DNA from: Deltaproteobacteria bacterium
GTDB taxonomy: Bacteria; Myxococcota_A; UBA9042
Reading direction: 5' to 3'
Assembly: GCA_020632665.1 (NCBI GenBank)
Contig: JACKFC010000051.1
Span: 1-24,362, forward strand
Length of the DNA stretch: 24,362 nt
Below, piece by piece: positions 1 through 8,445 of this stretch (its first letter is position 1; every line of letters begins with the position of its first letter). Under the pieces are notes generated by a model. It saw nothing but the letters and a program-made list of their open reading frames with translations, ran no database searches and was not told the DNA's origin. Position numbers and translations under genes: made by a program.

Positions 1-3000
1 GTCGCTTCGGAGCGGGCTTCTCTGGGACCTTCGCCGGCGCCGCCGCGGCTGGTGCTGGCGCAGCGACCGGCGGAGCCTTCGGCGCGTGGCGATTGCCGTT
101 GGCGTCGACGTAGGCGCAGGGCTCCTCGCCCTTGCGCTCCCAGAGTTGGATCACCTCGTCGCGCCAATGCTTCAGCGTCGGATCGCGGAACTCTCGCGCC
201 AGCTTGAAGTAGCGCTGGACCGTCGGCATCCGCTGGATCGAGGCGGGCGTGAAATAGCTGTGTGGCGCCGCCACGATGAAGCGCAGCCGATCAGCGCAGA
301 CGCGCTCCCAGAAGTCCTCGACGCTGACGACGCCGGTCTTGAAGGTCTTGCTGTTGGTGTCGACGTGGTCACCAGCCATGCGCCGCTCGGCAAGCAGCGC
401 AACCAAGGGGGCAAACGTGCTCGCACCGGTGACGGTGTCGCGCGGCTCGCCTCGCTCGCGGATCGCGAGCGCGATCTCCTCGGCGGTCGAGAACCAACGC
501 TTCTTGCTCCAGAGGAAGTGGTGCACGCCGGATTCGAGGTTGCCGCGGATCCGCCAGGGCTTCCACAGCGCGAAGCGGGTGAAATCCGAGAGCAGCTTCG
601 GCCCCGGCGCGTCCAACCACTCGAAGCGCAGCAGCTCGCCCGCGCCCTTCGATCCGGCGCGGGCCGTGATCTCGCTGGGGAAGGCGGCGCGGTTGGCGTG
701 GCCGTCCAGCGGTACCCACGCGGCCGCCACGACCATGCCCGCGACCAACGCCGGCCGGACCCAATTCGGCGCTGGCAGCACGGCTCCCTGTAGGTCCCGC
801 GCCGCAGTGCGCTCGATCGGCTGGCAGCCCGCACCTGCGGAGGCCTTCGCCATCGCCAACAACCCAGCGAGGGTCGCCGCCGAGAGCAGCGCCAGGCCCG
901 GCATGACCAGCACGAAGTAGAAATCGTAGCGCTCGCGGAACTGGGCCAGCTCGCCGACCATCGCGAAGGTGAAGAGGAAGAGGATGAGCGTCGCGCCGCC
1001 CTCGCCGAGGTGCAGCCACCAGCGCCGGGGATTCCACAACAACGCCCAGCGGTCGGGATCGGCGAGGCTCGCAGGACCCCGGACCCGCGCCCGCGCCTCG
1101 GCGTCGCCACCGAAGCGGCGCAGCGCAATCTGCACCACGACCGCCAGCGGCGAGAGCGCGGCGAGCCACCAATGCGCGCCGTGGTAGTAGAACGAGACCT
1201 GGAAGTCGCGGCCCTGCAGCATCGCCAGCAGGTTGGCGAAGAGCGCCATCGGGCCCTCGGAGAGCTCGACGTAGCCGGGCGTCTTGGCCCGCTTCTGCAT
1301 ATGGTACTCGTAGACGCCGCGGGTGAAGTCCTCGCCCCCGACCAGCGTGCCGATGATGTGGATCGAGCCGAAGATCAGCGCCACACCGATGCCGAAGATC
1401 ACCGCCGGCTGCGAGAGCATCCGGGCCAGCAGACCACGGCCGCGCGCGTCGCCCTCACCCGGCGCAAAAGCGAGCAAGACCGCGAGCGTCGCCGCGCCAC
1501 CAGCAGCGTAGATGCCCGTCCCGGTGGCCAGCCCTGCGGCGACGCCGGCGAGGAAGTAGCGTCGGCCCATCGCGCCCCAGAGCGCGAGCGCCAGCCACAT
1601 CGTGGTCAGGTTCACACCGGTGAGGTTCGTGCTCGCCTTGAGCACCTCGGCGCCGAAGAGGAAGAAGCAGATCGCCAGCACACCGCCGACCGGTCCGATG
1701 TGGCGCCGACCGATGCGCCAGACGAGCAGACCGGTGAGGCCCGTCGCCAGCGCGCTCATCGCCTTGGCGACGAAGAACGAGAAGCCCGTCGCGCCGAAGA
1801 CCAGGGTCAGCGGCATGATGTGCAGCGGCGGGTGGGAGAAGAAGAAGTCGTGGTAGGGCCAGATGCCCTCGGACCACGCCCAGGCGGCGTAGTAGTAGAT
1901 GCCTTCGTCGGTGGCCGAATAGCGCCCGCCGTTGACCTTGAGCAGGATGTAGAGGCCGAAGATCAGCACGATCGCGACGCCCTCGAGCATCGTGCTGGTG
2001 TCGCCGTCGAAGCGCTCCTGCAGCCGAATCAGCAGCGAGAGCGCGGCCGCCGCGGCGAGGCAGGCCGCCGAGAGCGTCGCCGCGCCGGCGCCGATCGCCG
2101 CCATGCCGCCCGTTCCGGCGCCGAGCGCCGCGGCCAGCGCCGGCGTCAGCAGCAAGATCGCGGCGGTACCGTCGGCCGCGCCACGGGCCGGAGAGCGGGG
2201 CAGGGCGAGCAGCGCGAGGGTCGCGGGACCGACGCAGGCCAGCAGCACCACGCCGAGCGGCGACGCCATCATCGGGCCTTCGATCATCGGTGTATTGGGC
2301 TCGACGGCGGCCGAACCGGCCAGCGCGGCGACGATCGGCAACCAGGTCTTGCCGAGCCAGACGATCGGCTGCCAATAGGCGATGGTCAGCGCCAAGCCGG
2401 CCAGGGCGCCGACGACGCGCGCCGGACGCTCGCTGGCGTTGCGTCCCAGGGTCAGCAACGCCGCTGCGGCCGCGCCGGCCCAGAGCGCCGACGGCAGGCC
2501 GAGTAGGTCGCCGCGCATCGGCGCGGTCGCCGCTGCGAGTGAGCCGGGAATCGAAGCCTCACGCAGCAAGAGCGCGACCAAAGCGACGACGGCGGCGAAG
2601 ACGCCCCCGCCTTCGGGTGCCGCATCGGCGTCGTTCGAGGCGCGGAGGCTTCCGCCCGCGAGCGCGACCAACAACAGGCCGGCCGAGAGCACGGTCGCAG
2701 CTGCGGCCAGGGTGGCGCCCAGGGGCCACGCCGCGAAGCCGCCGTCGATCAGCGCACGCCACAAAGGTGGGGCGTCCGGCGCGGCCGGCAAGAGCAGCGA
2801 GAGCACCGCCATCACGCCGCCCACGGCGCCGACGACGCGACCGTCGAGGCCGATACGGGTTGCGCGGTCCTTTGCCTCGGCGACCAGCGACGCGCGCGCG
2901 GCGTCGCGCGCGGCCTCTGCTGCTTCCGAGCCTCCGACGACGGTCGAGGCGACGTCGGCTTGGATCGCGGACGGCCGGGTGGCCGGCGTGGCGATGCCCC

Positions 3001-3460
3001 GCGAGCGGCGCCGTGCCGAATTGGTCAATGGGTCGCCGACGTTCTTCGAGAGCTGCGGTTTGCGGAAATCACCGCTGGCGAAGCGCTTGCGGCGCTCACT
3101 GGACGGATCGTGCGAACCGTGGCGCGGCGGCGGTCGGGAGGGCAAAGAGAGTTGCTCTTCCAACGCCGATGCGTCTTCGGGTGGCATCGCGCCGGATTGC
3201 CGCAGCCAGGGCAGCACCGACGGGGCGTGCCGATGGCCCGAGGCGGTGGTGGTCGGTGTGGCGACACCGTCCGGGACGGTACCCTCGGCCGTCGCGCCGT
3301 GCTCCCCCGCGGTCGTGCCACCCTCGCGGGCCCACGGCAGCATCGACGGCGCGTGGCGATGTGAGCCAGCGCCAGCGGTGGGATTCGGTCCACCCGCGGC
3401 GCCATCCGTCGACGGAGGGCCCGGTTGCCGTGAGCGTGCGTCGTGTTCGTTCGAGGACAT
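1..3460 (-). CDS. Large GT-C membrane glycosyltransferase (PMT_2 / GT39-like), 3' end cut by window edge
   Basis: The open frame runs from ATG at 3460 to the left edge without a stop, giving 1153 codons. The first ~205 residues are hydrophilic and low-complexity, and contain a 12-residue motif twice (HRHAPSMLPWAR at 34-45 and HRHAPSVLPWLR at 76-87). About 15 hydrophobic segments follow. Inside them, residues 518-520 (DEG) sit in a stretch reading DEGIYYYAAWAWSEG, followed by PYHDFFFSHPPLH. This matches the first periplasmic loop of PMT_2/ArnT-like transferases, where an acidic residue is catalytic. Such enzymes move a sugar from a polyprenyl-phosphate carrier to a lipid or protein in the inner membrane. 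After the last membrane span comes a soluble domain of ~200 residues and a Pro/Ala/Lys-rich tail. The protein is about twice the usual family length because of the extra N-terminal block and additional spans. The start lacks a strong ribosome site. Fold assignment is good; substrate is unknown. Confidence 0.85.
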   Translation of the reverse strand, partial: MSSNEHDARSRQPGPPSTDGAAGGPNPTAGAGSHRHAPSMLPWAREGGTTAGEHGATAEGTVPDGVATPTTTASGHRHAPSVLPWLRQSGAMPPEDASALEEQLSLPSRPPPRHGSHDPSSERRKRFASGDFRKPQLSKNVGDPLTNSARRRSRGIATPATRPSAIQADVASTVVGGSEAAEAARDAARASLVAEAKDRATRIGLDGRVVGAVGGVMAVLSLLLPAAPDAPPLWRALIDGGFAAWPLGATLAAAATVLSAGLLLVALAGGSLRASNDADAAPEGGGVFAAVVALVALLLREASIPGSLAAATAPMRGDLLGLPSALWAGAAAAALLTLGRNASERPARVVGALAGLALTIAYWQPIVWLGKTWLPIVAALAGSAAVEPNTPMIEGPMMASPLGVVLLACVGPATLALLALPRSPARGAADGTAAILLLTPALAAALGAGTGGMAAIGAGAATLSAACLAAAAALSLLIRLQERFDGDTSTMLEGVAIVLIFGLYILLKVNGGRYSATDEGIYYYAAWAWSEGIWPYHDFFFSHPPLHIMPLTLVFGATGFSFFVAKAMSALATGLTGLLVWRIGRRHIGPVGGVLAICFFLFGAEVLKASTNLTGVNLTTMWLALALWGAMGRRYFLAGVAAGLATGTGIYAAGGAATLAVLLAFAPGEGDARGRGLLARMLSQPAVIFGIGVALIFGSIHIIGTLVGGEDFTRGVYEYHMQKRAKTPGYVELSEGPMALFANLLAMLQGRDFQVSFYYHGAHWWLAALSPLAVVVQIALRRFGGDAEARARVRGPASLADPDRWALLWNPRRWWLHLGEGGATLILFLFTFAMVGELAQFRERYDFYFVLVMPGLALLSAATLAGLLAMAKASAGAGCQPIERTAARDLQGAVLPAPNWVRPALVAGMVVAAAWVPLDGHANRAAFPSEITARAGSKGAGELLRFEWLDAPGPKLLSDFTRFALWKPWRIRGNLESGVHHFLWSKKRWFSTAEEIALAIRERGEPRDTVTGASTFAPLVALLAERRMAGDHVDTNSKTFKTGVVSVEDFWERVCADRLRFIVAAPHSYFTPASIQRMPTVQRYFKLAREFRDPTLKHWRDEVIQLWERKGEEPCAYVDANGNRHAPKAPPVAAPAPAAAAPAKVPEKPAPKR
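3233..3361 (-). repeat. Two copies of a 12-residue motif HRHAPSxLPWxR in the GT-C protein
   Basis: Codons at 3326-3361 and 3200-3235 (minus strand) encode HRHAPSMLPWAR and HRHAPSVLPWLR, 42 residues apart, in an otherwise unstructured Gly/Ala/Thr/Pro-rich N terminus. The surrounding linkers are not conserved between copies, so this looks like a selected short linear motif rather than a recent tandem duplication. Confidence 0.8.
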
Positions 3461-3526
3461 GGACTGCGGGATCCGCCAGGTCGGAGGGGTACGGCCGCGG
3501 AGAATAGCAGCGCGCCGCTCGGGGCG

Positions 3527-4435
3527 CTACTGGCCGCCAGGGTCGGCGAGTGCGGCCCGCGCCTCGGCCAGCAGCGCCGCGTGGTCGAGCCCCGCTGCCG
3601 GCGGTGTGTCGTGCCAGCGCCTGCGCAGGCGCTGTTCGAGCAGTCGGCTCACCCTGCGCAACAAGCGGCGCTGCAGCGCCTCGGGGTCCTCTCGCCGGCG
3701 GCCGACCTTGGACACGGCTGCCCAGACCTCGGCCACGCCGATACCGCGCTGGGCGACGGTCTGCAGGACGTCGGTGGGGCCGCCGGTGGTCCAGCGCCGC
3801 AGCGCGCCGAGCTCTGCCGCCGCGCGCGCCGCGCCTTCGCGGTCGGCCTTGTTGACCACCAGCACGTCGGCGATCTCCAGCAGCCCCGCCTTCATCGCCT
3901 GGATATCGTCGCCGAGGCCGGGCGCTTGGCAGACCACGACGACGTCGACCACATCGGCGACTTCGACCTCGTCCTGGCCGACACCGACGGTCTCGATGAG
4001 CACGACGTCGTAGCCGGCGACCTCGAGCGCGCGGCAGGAAGCCTCGACCGCCGCGGCAAGGCCACCGGTCTCACCACGGGTCGCGAGCGAGCGCAGGTAG
4101 AGGCCGTCTTGGTGCGCGTGCGCGCCGAAGCGGAGGCGGTCGCCCAACACCGCCCCACCGGTGCGCGGGCTGCTGGGGTCGATCGCGAGGACCCCGATCC
4201 GGTGGCTTTGCTCACGCAGGGTACGGGCCAGGGCGGCACAGAGCGTCGACTTGCCGACGCCGGCCGGACCGGTGACGCCGACCCGCAGACCACGGGCGGG
4301 ATGGCCCTGCAGCGCGGCGAGCAGATCGTCGGCGAAGTCGGGATCGTCTTCGACGCGGCGGAGGATGCGGCCGAGCGTGACCACGGGCGCCGCGCTCAAT
4401 GCGGCGGCCGCTTGCGTGACCTCGGGCGACGGCAT
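3527..4435 (-). CDS. meaB: MeaB/ArgK-family P-loop GTPase (B12-dependent mutase chaperone)
   Basis: This 302-residue G3E-type GTPase belongs to the family that gates cofactor loading and protects methylmalonyl-CoA mutase or related B12 mutases in the cytoplasm. Visible motifs are the Walker A loop GPAGVGKST, the family signature DPSSPRTGGAVLGDR, the switch II segment ETVGVGQDEVEVAD, and the guanine-specificity motif NKAD. The C-terminal helices (RRLLRRVSRLLEQRLRRRW) match the dimerisation region. I chose the ATG at 4435 because it begins 17 bp after the stop of the upstream barrel-protein gene and gives the usual length; the frame stays open further upstream, inside that gene. No mutase subunit is visible in the window, so the partner must be encoded elsewhere. 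Confidence 0.93.
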   Translation of the reverse strand: MPSPEVTQAAAALSAAPVVTLGRILRRVEDDPDFADDLLAALQGHPARGLRVGVTGPAGVGKSTLCAALARTLREQSHRIGVLAIDPSSPRTGGAVLGDRLRFGAHAHQDGLYLRSLATRGETGGLAAAVEASCRALEVAGYDVVLIETVGVGQDEVEVADVVDVVVVCQAPGLGDDIQAMKAGLLEIADVLVVNKADREGAARAAAELGALRRWTTGGPTDVLQTVAQRGIGVAEVWAAVSKVGRRREDPEALQRRLLRRVSRLLEQRLRRRWHDTPPAAGLDHAALLAEARAALADPGGQ

Positions 4436-4452
4436 CGGGCGCGCGGGTGCGG

Positions 4453-5289
4453 CTAGAAGTCCAGCCCGATCTTGCCGGTGAAGACGCTGAGGTCGTCGGT
4501 GAACGAGCGCATGAATTCGCCGCCGATCGAGACGCGCGTCACCACCAGGCGGACGCCGAACGCAGCGCGGTGGGCGACGTTGTTCACCGCCTTGAGCAGC
4601 ATCAGGTCCGGCTGCAGCGTCGTATCGTTCGGGTAGACCTCGATCTGCCGGGTGGTGACGTTCTGGTAGGTGAACGAATAGGCCCCCCAGGGCTGCAGCG
4701 AGACCACGCCGCCGATGCCGAAGGTCTTCGACAAGACCAGGTCCGCACCCGCGAGGAGCATCGAGATGTCCTGGTGTCCGATCATCGTGTGGGCGTTGAG
4801 CCGCAGCGCCAGGTCCGGAACGCTGACGAAGCCGTCGATCAGCGAGAAGTTCAACTCGGCACCGATGGCCCACATATTCGAGTCGAAGATATGGGTGAGG
4901 ACGCAGCCAGCTTGCAGGGCGTAGGGCAGGCCCTTGCGGACCCGGAGTTGGCCCGTGGTCAGGGTGCTGGTCGGCGACGCGACCGCGCTCTTCCACACAT
5001 TGTCGGGGTCGCCGGCATCGTAGCTGGTGCCGGCGAACGAGAGCTCGTAGGCCGCCTCGACGCCCAGCGCGCCGAGTGATTGGCCGGGCCCGACCATCTT
5101 GTTGCCGAGCGCGAGGCCGATCTGGCTCATGAGCGAGCCGTAGGCTGCGTCGTCGATGCGCTCGTCGGGCTGGCGGTTCGGATTGTAGAAGCCGCGCAGC
5201 GACAGGTCGAGCGGCGCCGAGAAGGCGGGCACAGCCGGGGTCGAGAAGACCAACAGGCCGAGGGTCGCCACCAGGAACTTCGCCTTCAT
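4453..5289 (-). CDS. Outer-membrane beta-barrel protein, function unknown
   Basis: The 278-residue product has a clear signal peptide (Lys-containing start, hydrophobic core, cleavage near PAFS/AP at about 25). The mature part is built of alternating hydrophobic/polar strands rich in Gly, Tyr and Ser and ends in LDF, a C-terminal aromatic residue typical of substrates of the BAM machinery. There are few charged clusters and no enzymatic motif. ATG at 5289 follows a GGAGG ribosome site about 7 bases upstream; the longer frame upstream is out of keeping with a signal peptide. I recognise the general style from myxobacterial barrel proteins annotated as hypothetical, but cannot name a family. 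It lies between the ATPase pair and meaB in the same direction. Confidence 0.75.
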   Translation of the reverse strand: MKAKFLVATLGLLVFSTPAVPAFSAPLDLSLRGFYNPNRQPDERIDDAAYGSLMSQIGLALGNKMVGPGQSLGALGVEAAYELSFAGTSYDAGDPDNVWKSAVASPTSTLTTGQLRVRKGLPYALQAGCVLTHIFDSNMWAIGAELNFSLIDGFVSVPDLALRLNAHTMIGHQDISMLLAGADLVLSKTFGIGGVVSLQPWGAYSFTYQNVTTRQIEVYPNDTTLQPDLMLLKAVNNVAHRAAFGVRLVVTRVSIGGEFMRSFTDDLSVFTGKIGLDF

Positions 5290-5332
5290 CGCCTTCGCCT
5301 CCACTCGGTGTCCACGTCGGGACGCCGCGCCA

Positions 5333-6586
5333 TCATGCAAGGGCGCGCGCGGACCTGTCCAGATCCTCGGCCGCACCGTCGACCAATCGGGTCGAGAGGT
5401 CGCGCAGCTCGCCCAGCGTGTGGATATCGTGTTCGAACTGCGGCACGACCGTGAGGAAGCGCTTCGAGCCGCCCATCCGCCGCAGCCGCTCGATGTGCGC
5501 CGCGTCGGCACGGTCGAGGTGGTGCAGCCGCGAGGCGCCCTCGAGCAGGCGAGCCGAGAGGTGTGCCGCCTCGACCTCCGCCATGCCGGTGCTGATCAGG
5601 CGGGCCCGCAGCGCCGCCGCGCTCTGCTGCACGCGCTGCTGGTCGGCCAGCACCGTCGGCGCCTGCAGGACGCGATTGACCACGAATCCGGCGAAGGGCA
5701 GGCCTTCCTGCTGCAGCAGCGCGAGCATGTGTTCGGCCTCGCGCAACGAGGTCTCGCCCGGCGCGGTGACGGCGACGAAGCGGGTGACGTCGCTGCGCAG
5801 CAGCGCATCGGTCGCCTCGGAGCGGGCTCGCATGGCCGGCATCACGTCGCGGAAGCTGCGGAAGAATTGTGCGATATCGGGCAGGATCTCCGCGCCGAAG
5901 AGGCGTCCGAGCACGCCCATCGCGGCCGAGCTGCCGCGCGACCATAGGCTCGGCTTCTTGTTCTCGCCCGGCGCCGGGACCTTGGCGAACCACTTCAGCA
6001 CGCCTTCGTTGATGAAATTCGCGAAGGTCTGGCCAGCGGCGAGGAAGTCCGCGGTGTTGTGGGTCGGCGGGGTGTCGAGCACGATCAGGTCGTAGCGCTT
6101 GCTGCGGTGCAGATCGGCGAGGAGCTCGAGCGCGACGAGATCTGGCGAGGCGCCGAGCGCGGGCAGCAGCGCGCGGTAGATGCGGTTGCCCATCACCTCT
6201 TCGCGCAGCGCCGGATCCGGCAGCAGCCGCTCGACCATCTGCTCGGCGCCGATCTCCGGGTCGAGCATCATCGCGTCGAGCGATCCGAGGACGGCGTGCT
6301 GGTGCGGCGAGTGGCCGACCCCGAGGGCGTCGCTCATCCGCGGCAGGACCTCGACCGGCTCGTTCGGCGGCAGCGTTCGATCGTGCAGGCCGAGCGCCTG
6401 CAGCAGCCGCCGCGCCGGGTCGATGGTCAGCACCAAGGTCCGTCGGCCTCGCATCGCGCCGAGCAAGCCGAGCGCGGCGGAGGTCGTGGTCTTGCCGACA
6501 CCGCCGGCACCGACCGCGACCAATAGGTCGCAGCTGTCGACCGCGGCGAGCAGGCCGTTGGCAGACGAGAGGACGCTCTTGCTCAC
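5333..6586 (-). CDS. ArsA/Get3-like ATPase, subunit with intact switches but no signature lysine
   Basis: This 417-residue cytoplasmic P-loop ATPase belongs to the ArsA/Get3 branch of the SIMIBI class. The Walker A loop at residues 26-34 reads GAGGVGKTT. In the family consensus the second position is the signature lysine (GKGGVGKT), which contacts nucleotide across the dimer; here it is Ala27. Switch I (TIDPARRL, consensus DPAHSL) and switch II (LDTPPTHNT, consensus DTAPTGHT) are preserved. There is no arsenic-type cysteine triad, so an arsenite pump role is unlikely. ATG at 6586 overlaps the upstream gene's TGA (ATGA), implying translational coupling with its partner. Paired Get3-like ATPases are known in Actinobacteria (Rv3679/Rv3680 of Mycobacterium tuberculosis); by analogy this pair may bind membrane proteins or metabolites, which is inference. 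Confidence 0.88.
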   Translation of the reverse strand: MSKSVLSSANGLLAAVDSCDLLVAVGAGGVGKTTTSAALGLLGAMRGRRTLVLTIDPARRLLQALGLHDRTLPPNEPVEVLPRMSDALGVGHSPHQHAVLGSLDAMMLDPEIGAEQMVERLLPDPALREEVMGNRIYRALLPALGASPDLVALELLADLHRSKRYDLIVLDTPPTHNTADFLAAGQTFANFINEGVLKWFAKVPAPGENKKPSLWSRGSSAAMGVLGRLFGAEILPDIAQFFRSFRDVMPAMRARSEATDALLRSDVTRFVAVTAPGETSLREAEHMLALLQQEGLPFAGFVVNRVLQAPTVLADQQRVQQSAAALRARLISTGMAEVEAAHLSARLLEGASRLHHLDRADAAHIERLRRMGGSKRFLTVVPQFEHDIHTLGELRDLSTRLVDGAAEDLDRSARALA

Positions 6587-7536
6587 GTGCGCTCCCGGGT
6601 GGCAGCGCGAACCCGGCCGGCGAGCTCGTCGATGCCGCCGAGCGGGATCTGCCGCTGGAAAAGGTGCGGCAGCTCGATCAGCCGGCCGCCCACCGCCTCG
6701 CGCAGCTCGGGCATCAGCCGCGCCGCGCGATCGGCCCGTCCCCGGAGTACGTCGGCGGCCCAGAGCACGCCGGAGAGGGCGTCGTCTTGCTCCAGCGGCG
6801 CGTGCCCGTCGACCGCGCCGGCCAGGGCCGAGAGCTCATCGTGGTCGAGCAACTCGGGATAGACGCCGTTGACCACGATCGCCGAGGTGTCGATGCCGTG
6901 GCGCTCGCGCAGGGCGTTGCGCAACTCGAGCGTCTCGAGCACCGGCATCTCTTCGGGCAACGTCACCAGGACCAAGCCCGTGCGCAGCGGATCGAAGAGC
7001 AGGGCGCCCATATCGTTGGCGACGGTGGCCAGGGGACCGACCCGGAAGATCTGCCGCACCATCGTCGGCACGCCGTAGAGCCCCGCGACGAAGCCGGAGG
7101 TCGGCATGTCGCAGACGATGAGATCCCAGCGCTTGTCGCCGCGCGGCCCGTGCACGGCCTCGAGTCGATGCAGGTGATAGAGAAAGAGGATCGACTTGAT
7201 CGCCGGCATCGCCAGGAAGAAGCCGCGCACGTGGCGATTCGCCAGCGCGAGCCGCGCCAACGCCTTGACCTTGAGCTGGTCGCCGGCGAATCCGTGCAGC
7301 GAATAGAGCAGGTCGAAGCCCATCAGGTCGAGGCCGGGCTCGAGCTGCACCGGCTCGGTCGGGGCTTCTTTGCGACCGAAGAGGGGCGCGACGCGACTGA
7401 CCGACTCGAACTCGACCAAGAGGACCCGTTTGCCCTCGGCACGCGCACCACGGGCCAGCGCCGCGGCGACGGTCGACTTGCCGACGCCGCCCTTGCCGGT
7501 CACCAAGAGCACGGTTCGTTCGAAGAGTGCCTGCAT
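6583..7536 (-). CDS. ArsA/Get3-like ATPase, subunit with signature lysine but degenerate switches
   Basis: This 317-residue partner has a perfect deviant Walker A loop, GKGGVGKST at residues 14-22, including the signature Lys15. Elsewhere the site is eroded. Where the family has DPAHSL there is EFESVSRV, and where it has DTAPTGHT there is CDMPTSGFV. Those switch residues normally coordinate magnesium and sense gamma-phosphate, so this subunit may bind but poorly hydrolyse ATP. It is about 100 residues shorter than the following gene's product, lacking part of the alpha-helical domain. ATG at 7536 starts directly before the P-loop, as expected. It overlaps the downstream subunit by four bases, supporting a stoichiometric heterodimer. 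Confidence 0.87.
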   Translation of the reverse strand: MQALFERTVLLVTGKGGVGKSTVAAALARGARAEGKRVLLVEFESVSRVAPLFGRKEAPTEPVQLEPGLDLMGFDLLYSLHGFAGDQLKVKALARLALANRHVRGFFLAMPAIKSILFLYHLHRLEAVHGPRGDKRWDLIVCDMPTSGFVAGLYGVPTMVRQIFRVGPLATVANDMGALLFDPLRTGLVLVTLPEEMPVLETLELRNALRERHGIDTSAIVVNGVYPELLDHDELSALAGAVDGHAPLEQDDALSGVLWAADVLRGRADRAARLMPELREAVGGRLIELPHLFQRQIPLGGIDELAGRVRAATRERT

Positions 7537-7570
7537 CGCTCCACCTGCCCCGACCCGATCCGGGGCCCGT

Positions 7571-7600
7571 ATGCTATGCCGCGCGCGGCGTCCTGCTCAA
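7571..7600 (-). promoter_or_regulatory. Possible sigma70-type promoter for the ATPase pair
   Basis: On the minus strand TTGAGC (7595-7600) is followed after 18 bases by TAGCAT (7571-7576). The -35 overlaps the stop codon of the EI24-like gene, and the distance to the ATPase start is about 35 bases. Match is partial and the region is GC-rich, so this is a weak call. Confidence 0.35.
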
Positions 7601-8445
7601 GGCGCGGCCCGCGCGATTTCTGTCCGCCGCAGGGGCAGGGCGACGTGGCCGCTGCGCTCGAGTCGGAAACACAGCACGCTGCCCGCGACCACGAGGACCG
7701 GTGCGGCGAAGGGCAGCCAGGCGAAAAGCTGTCCGACCAAGCCAAAGCCAAGCATCAACGCGAAGCTGCGCGGCACCAGGCCGAGCTGCGCGCCGACGCC
7801 GACGTAGTGGTTCTCCAGCGCGTGGCTCATCGCGATCTGGGCGAACCACAGCGCCGACCAACCGCCGCCGAGGACCGAGCCGATCACCGTGCCGGCCGGG
7901 GGGAAGACCAAGCCGACCAGGAATCCGGTGCCGGCGAAGAGCAACGAGCCGCCGATCTGCAGTACGGCGAGGATCGCCGCTCGTAACGCGCCGTGCGCCA
8001 TCTCGCGCAGCTTCTGCGGCCAGTCGATGGCCACCGGATCGGTGCCGTAGAAGGCCGTCTCGGCGGCCTCGGCGAGCATCCCGAAGAGCGGCGACAGCAG
8101 CGGACCCGAGACGGCGAAGACGCTCACCACGGCGAAGAGCCACCACGCGATCAGCGCCAGGAAATGGCCGACTTCCCAAAGCGCAGCCTCCCACCAGGCC
8201 GCGCCCTTCGGCCCGAGCAGCGCGCCGAGGACGCGTTCCTGCCAACTCGCGGCCTCCCAGATCACCAGGCCCCAGACGATCGAGTAGGCGACCATGCAGA
8301 GCAGCAGCCAACGACCGACCCGTGGGTGGCGCGCGATGAACGAGAGCGTCCGCAGCACCGTCCGGGCTCCTTCGAAGAGCCGTTGCAGCGCGTGACCGGC
8401 GAGTGGGTCGCGCGCCTCGTGCAGCTGATCTGGTGCCGACTGCAT
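7597..8445 (-). CDS. EI24/CysZ-like integral membrane protein
   Basis: The 282-residue protein has a short amphipathic N terminus and at least five hydrophobic segments. The stretch FPPAGTVIGSVLGGGWSAL followed by WFAQIAMSHALENHY resembles the EI24 (formerly DUF540) family, which includes the sulfate permease CysZ. Members are inner-membrane proteins with hemi-spanning helices. No neighbouring sulfur-assimilation gene supports a sulfate role, so I leave the substrate open. An in-frame TTG lies one codon earlier, but the ATG at 8445 shares its A with the TGA stop of the phosphatase gene (TGATG), a classic coupled start. It probably forms an operon with the phosphatase upstream. Confidence 0.8.
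   Translation of the reverse strand: MQSAPDQLHEARDPLAGHALQRLFEGARTVLRTLSFIARHPRVGRWLLLCMVAYSIVWGLVIWEAASWQERVLGALLGPKGAAWWEAALWEVGHFLALIAWWLFAVVSVFAVSGPLLSPLFGMLAEAAETAFYGTDPVAIDWPQKLREMAHGALRAAILAVLQIGGSLLFAGTGFLVGLVFPPAGTVIGSVLGGGWSALWFAQIAMSHALENHYVGVGAQLGLVPRSFALMLGFGLVGQLFAWLPFAAPVLVVAGSVLCFRLERSGHVALPLRRTEIARAAP

Noticed and set aside
172..2375. Minus-strand frames within the GT-C gene (318, 267 and 306 codons)
   Set aside because: They are in other frames than the ATG at 3460 and encode Arg-rich shadow sequence; the real frame was hidden because it runs off the window without a stop.
1010..4013. Long plus-strand open frames (498 and 543 codons) opposite the GT-C gene
   Set aside because: They are rich in Arg, Pro, Ala and Ser with no domain or hydrophobic pattern, while the minus strand reads as a continuous membrane protein with family motifs.
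5333..7536. Arsenic resistance function for the two ArsA-like genes
   Set aside because: No ArsB, ArsC, ArsD or ArsR is adjacent and the metal-binding cysteines of ArsA are absent.
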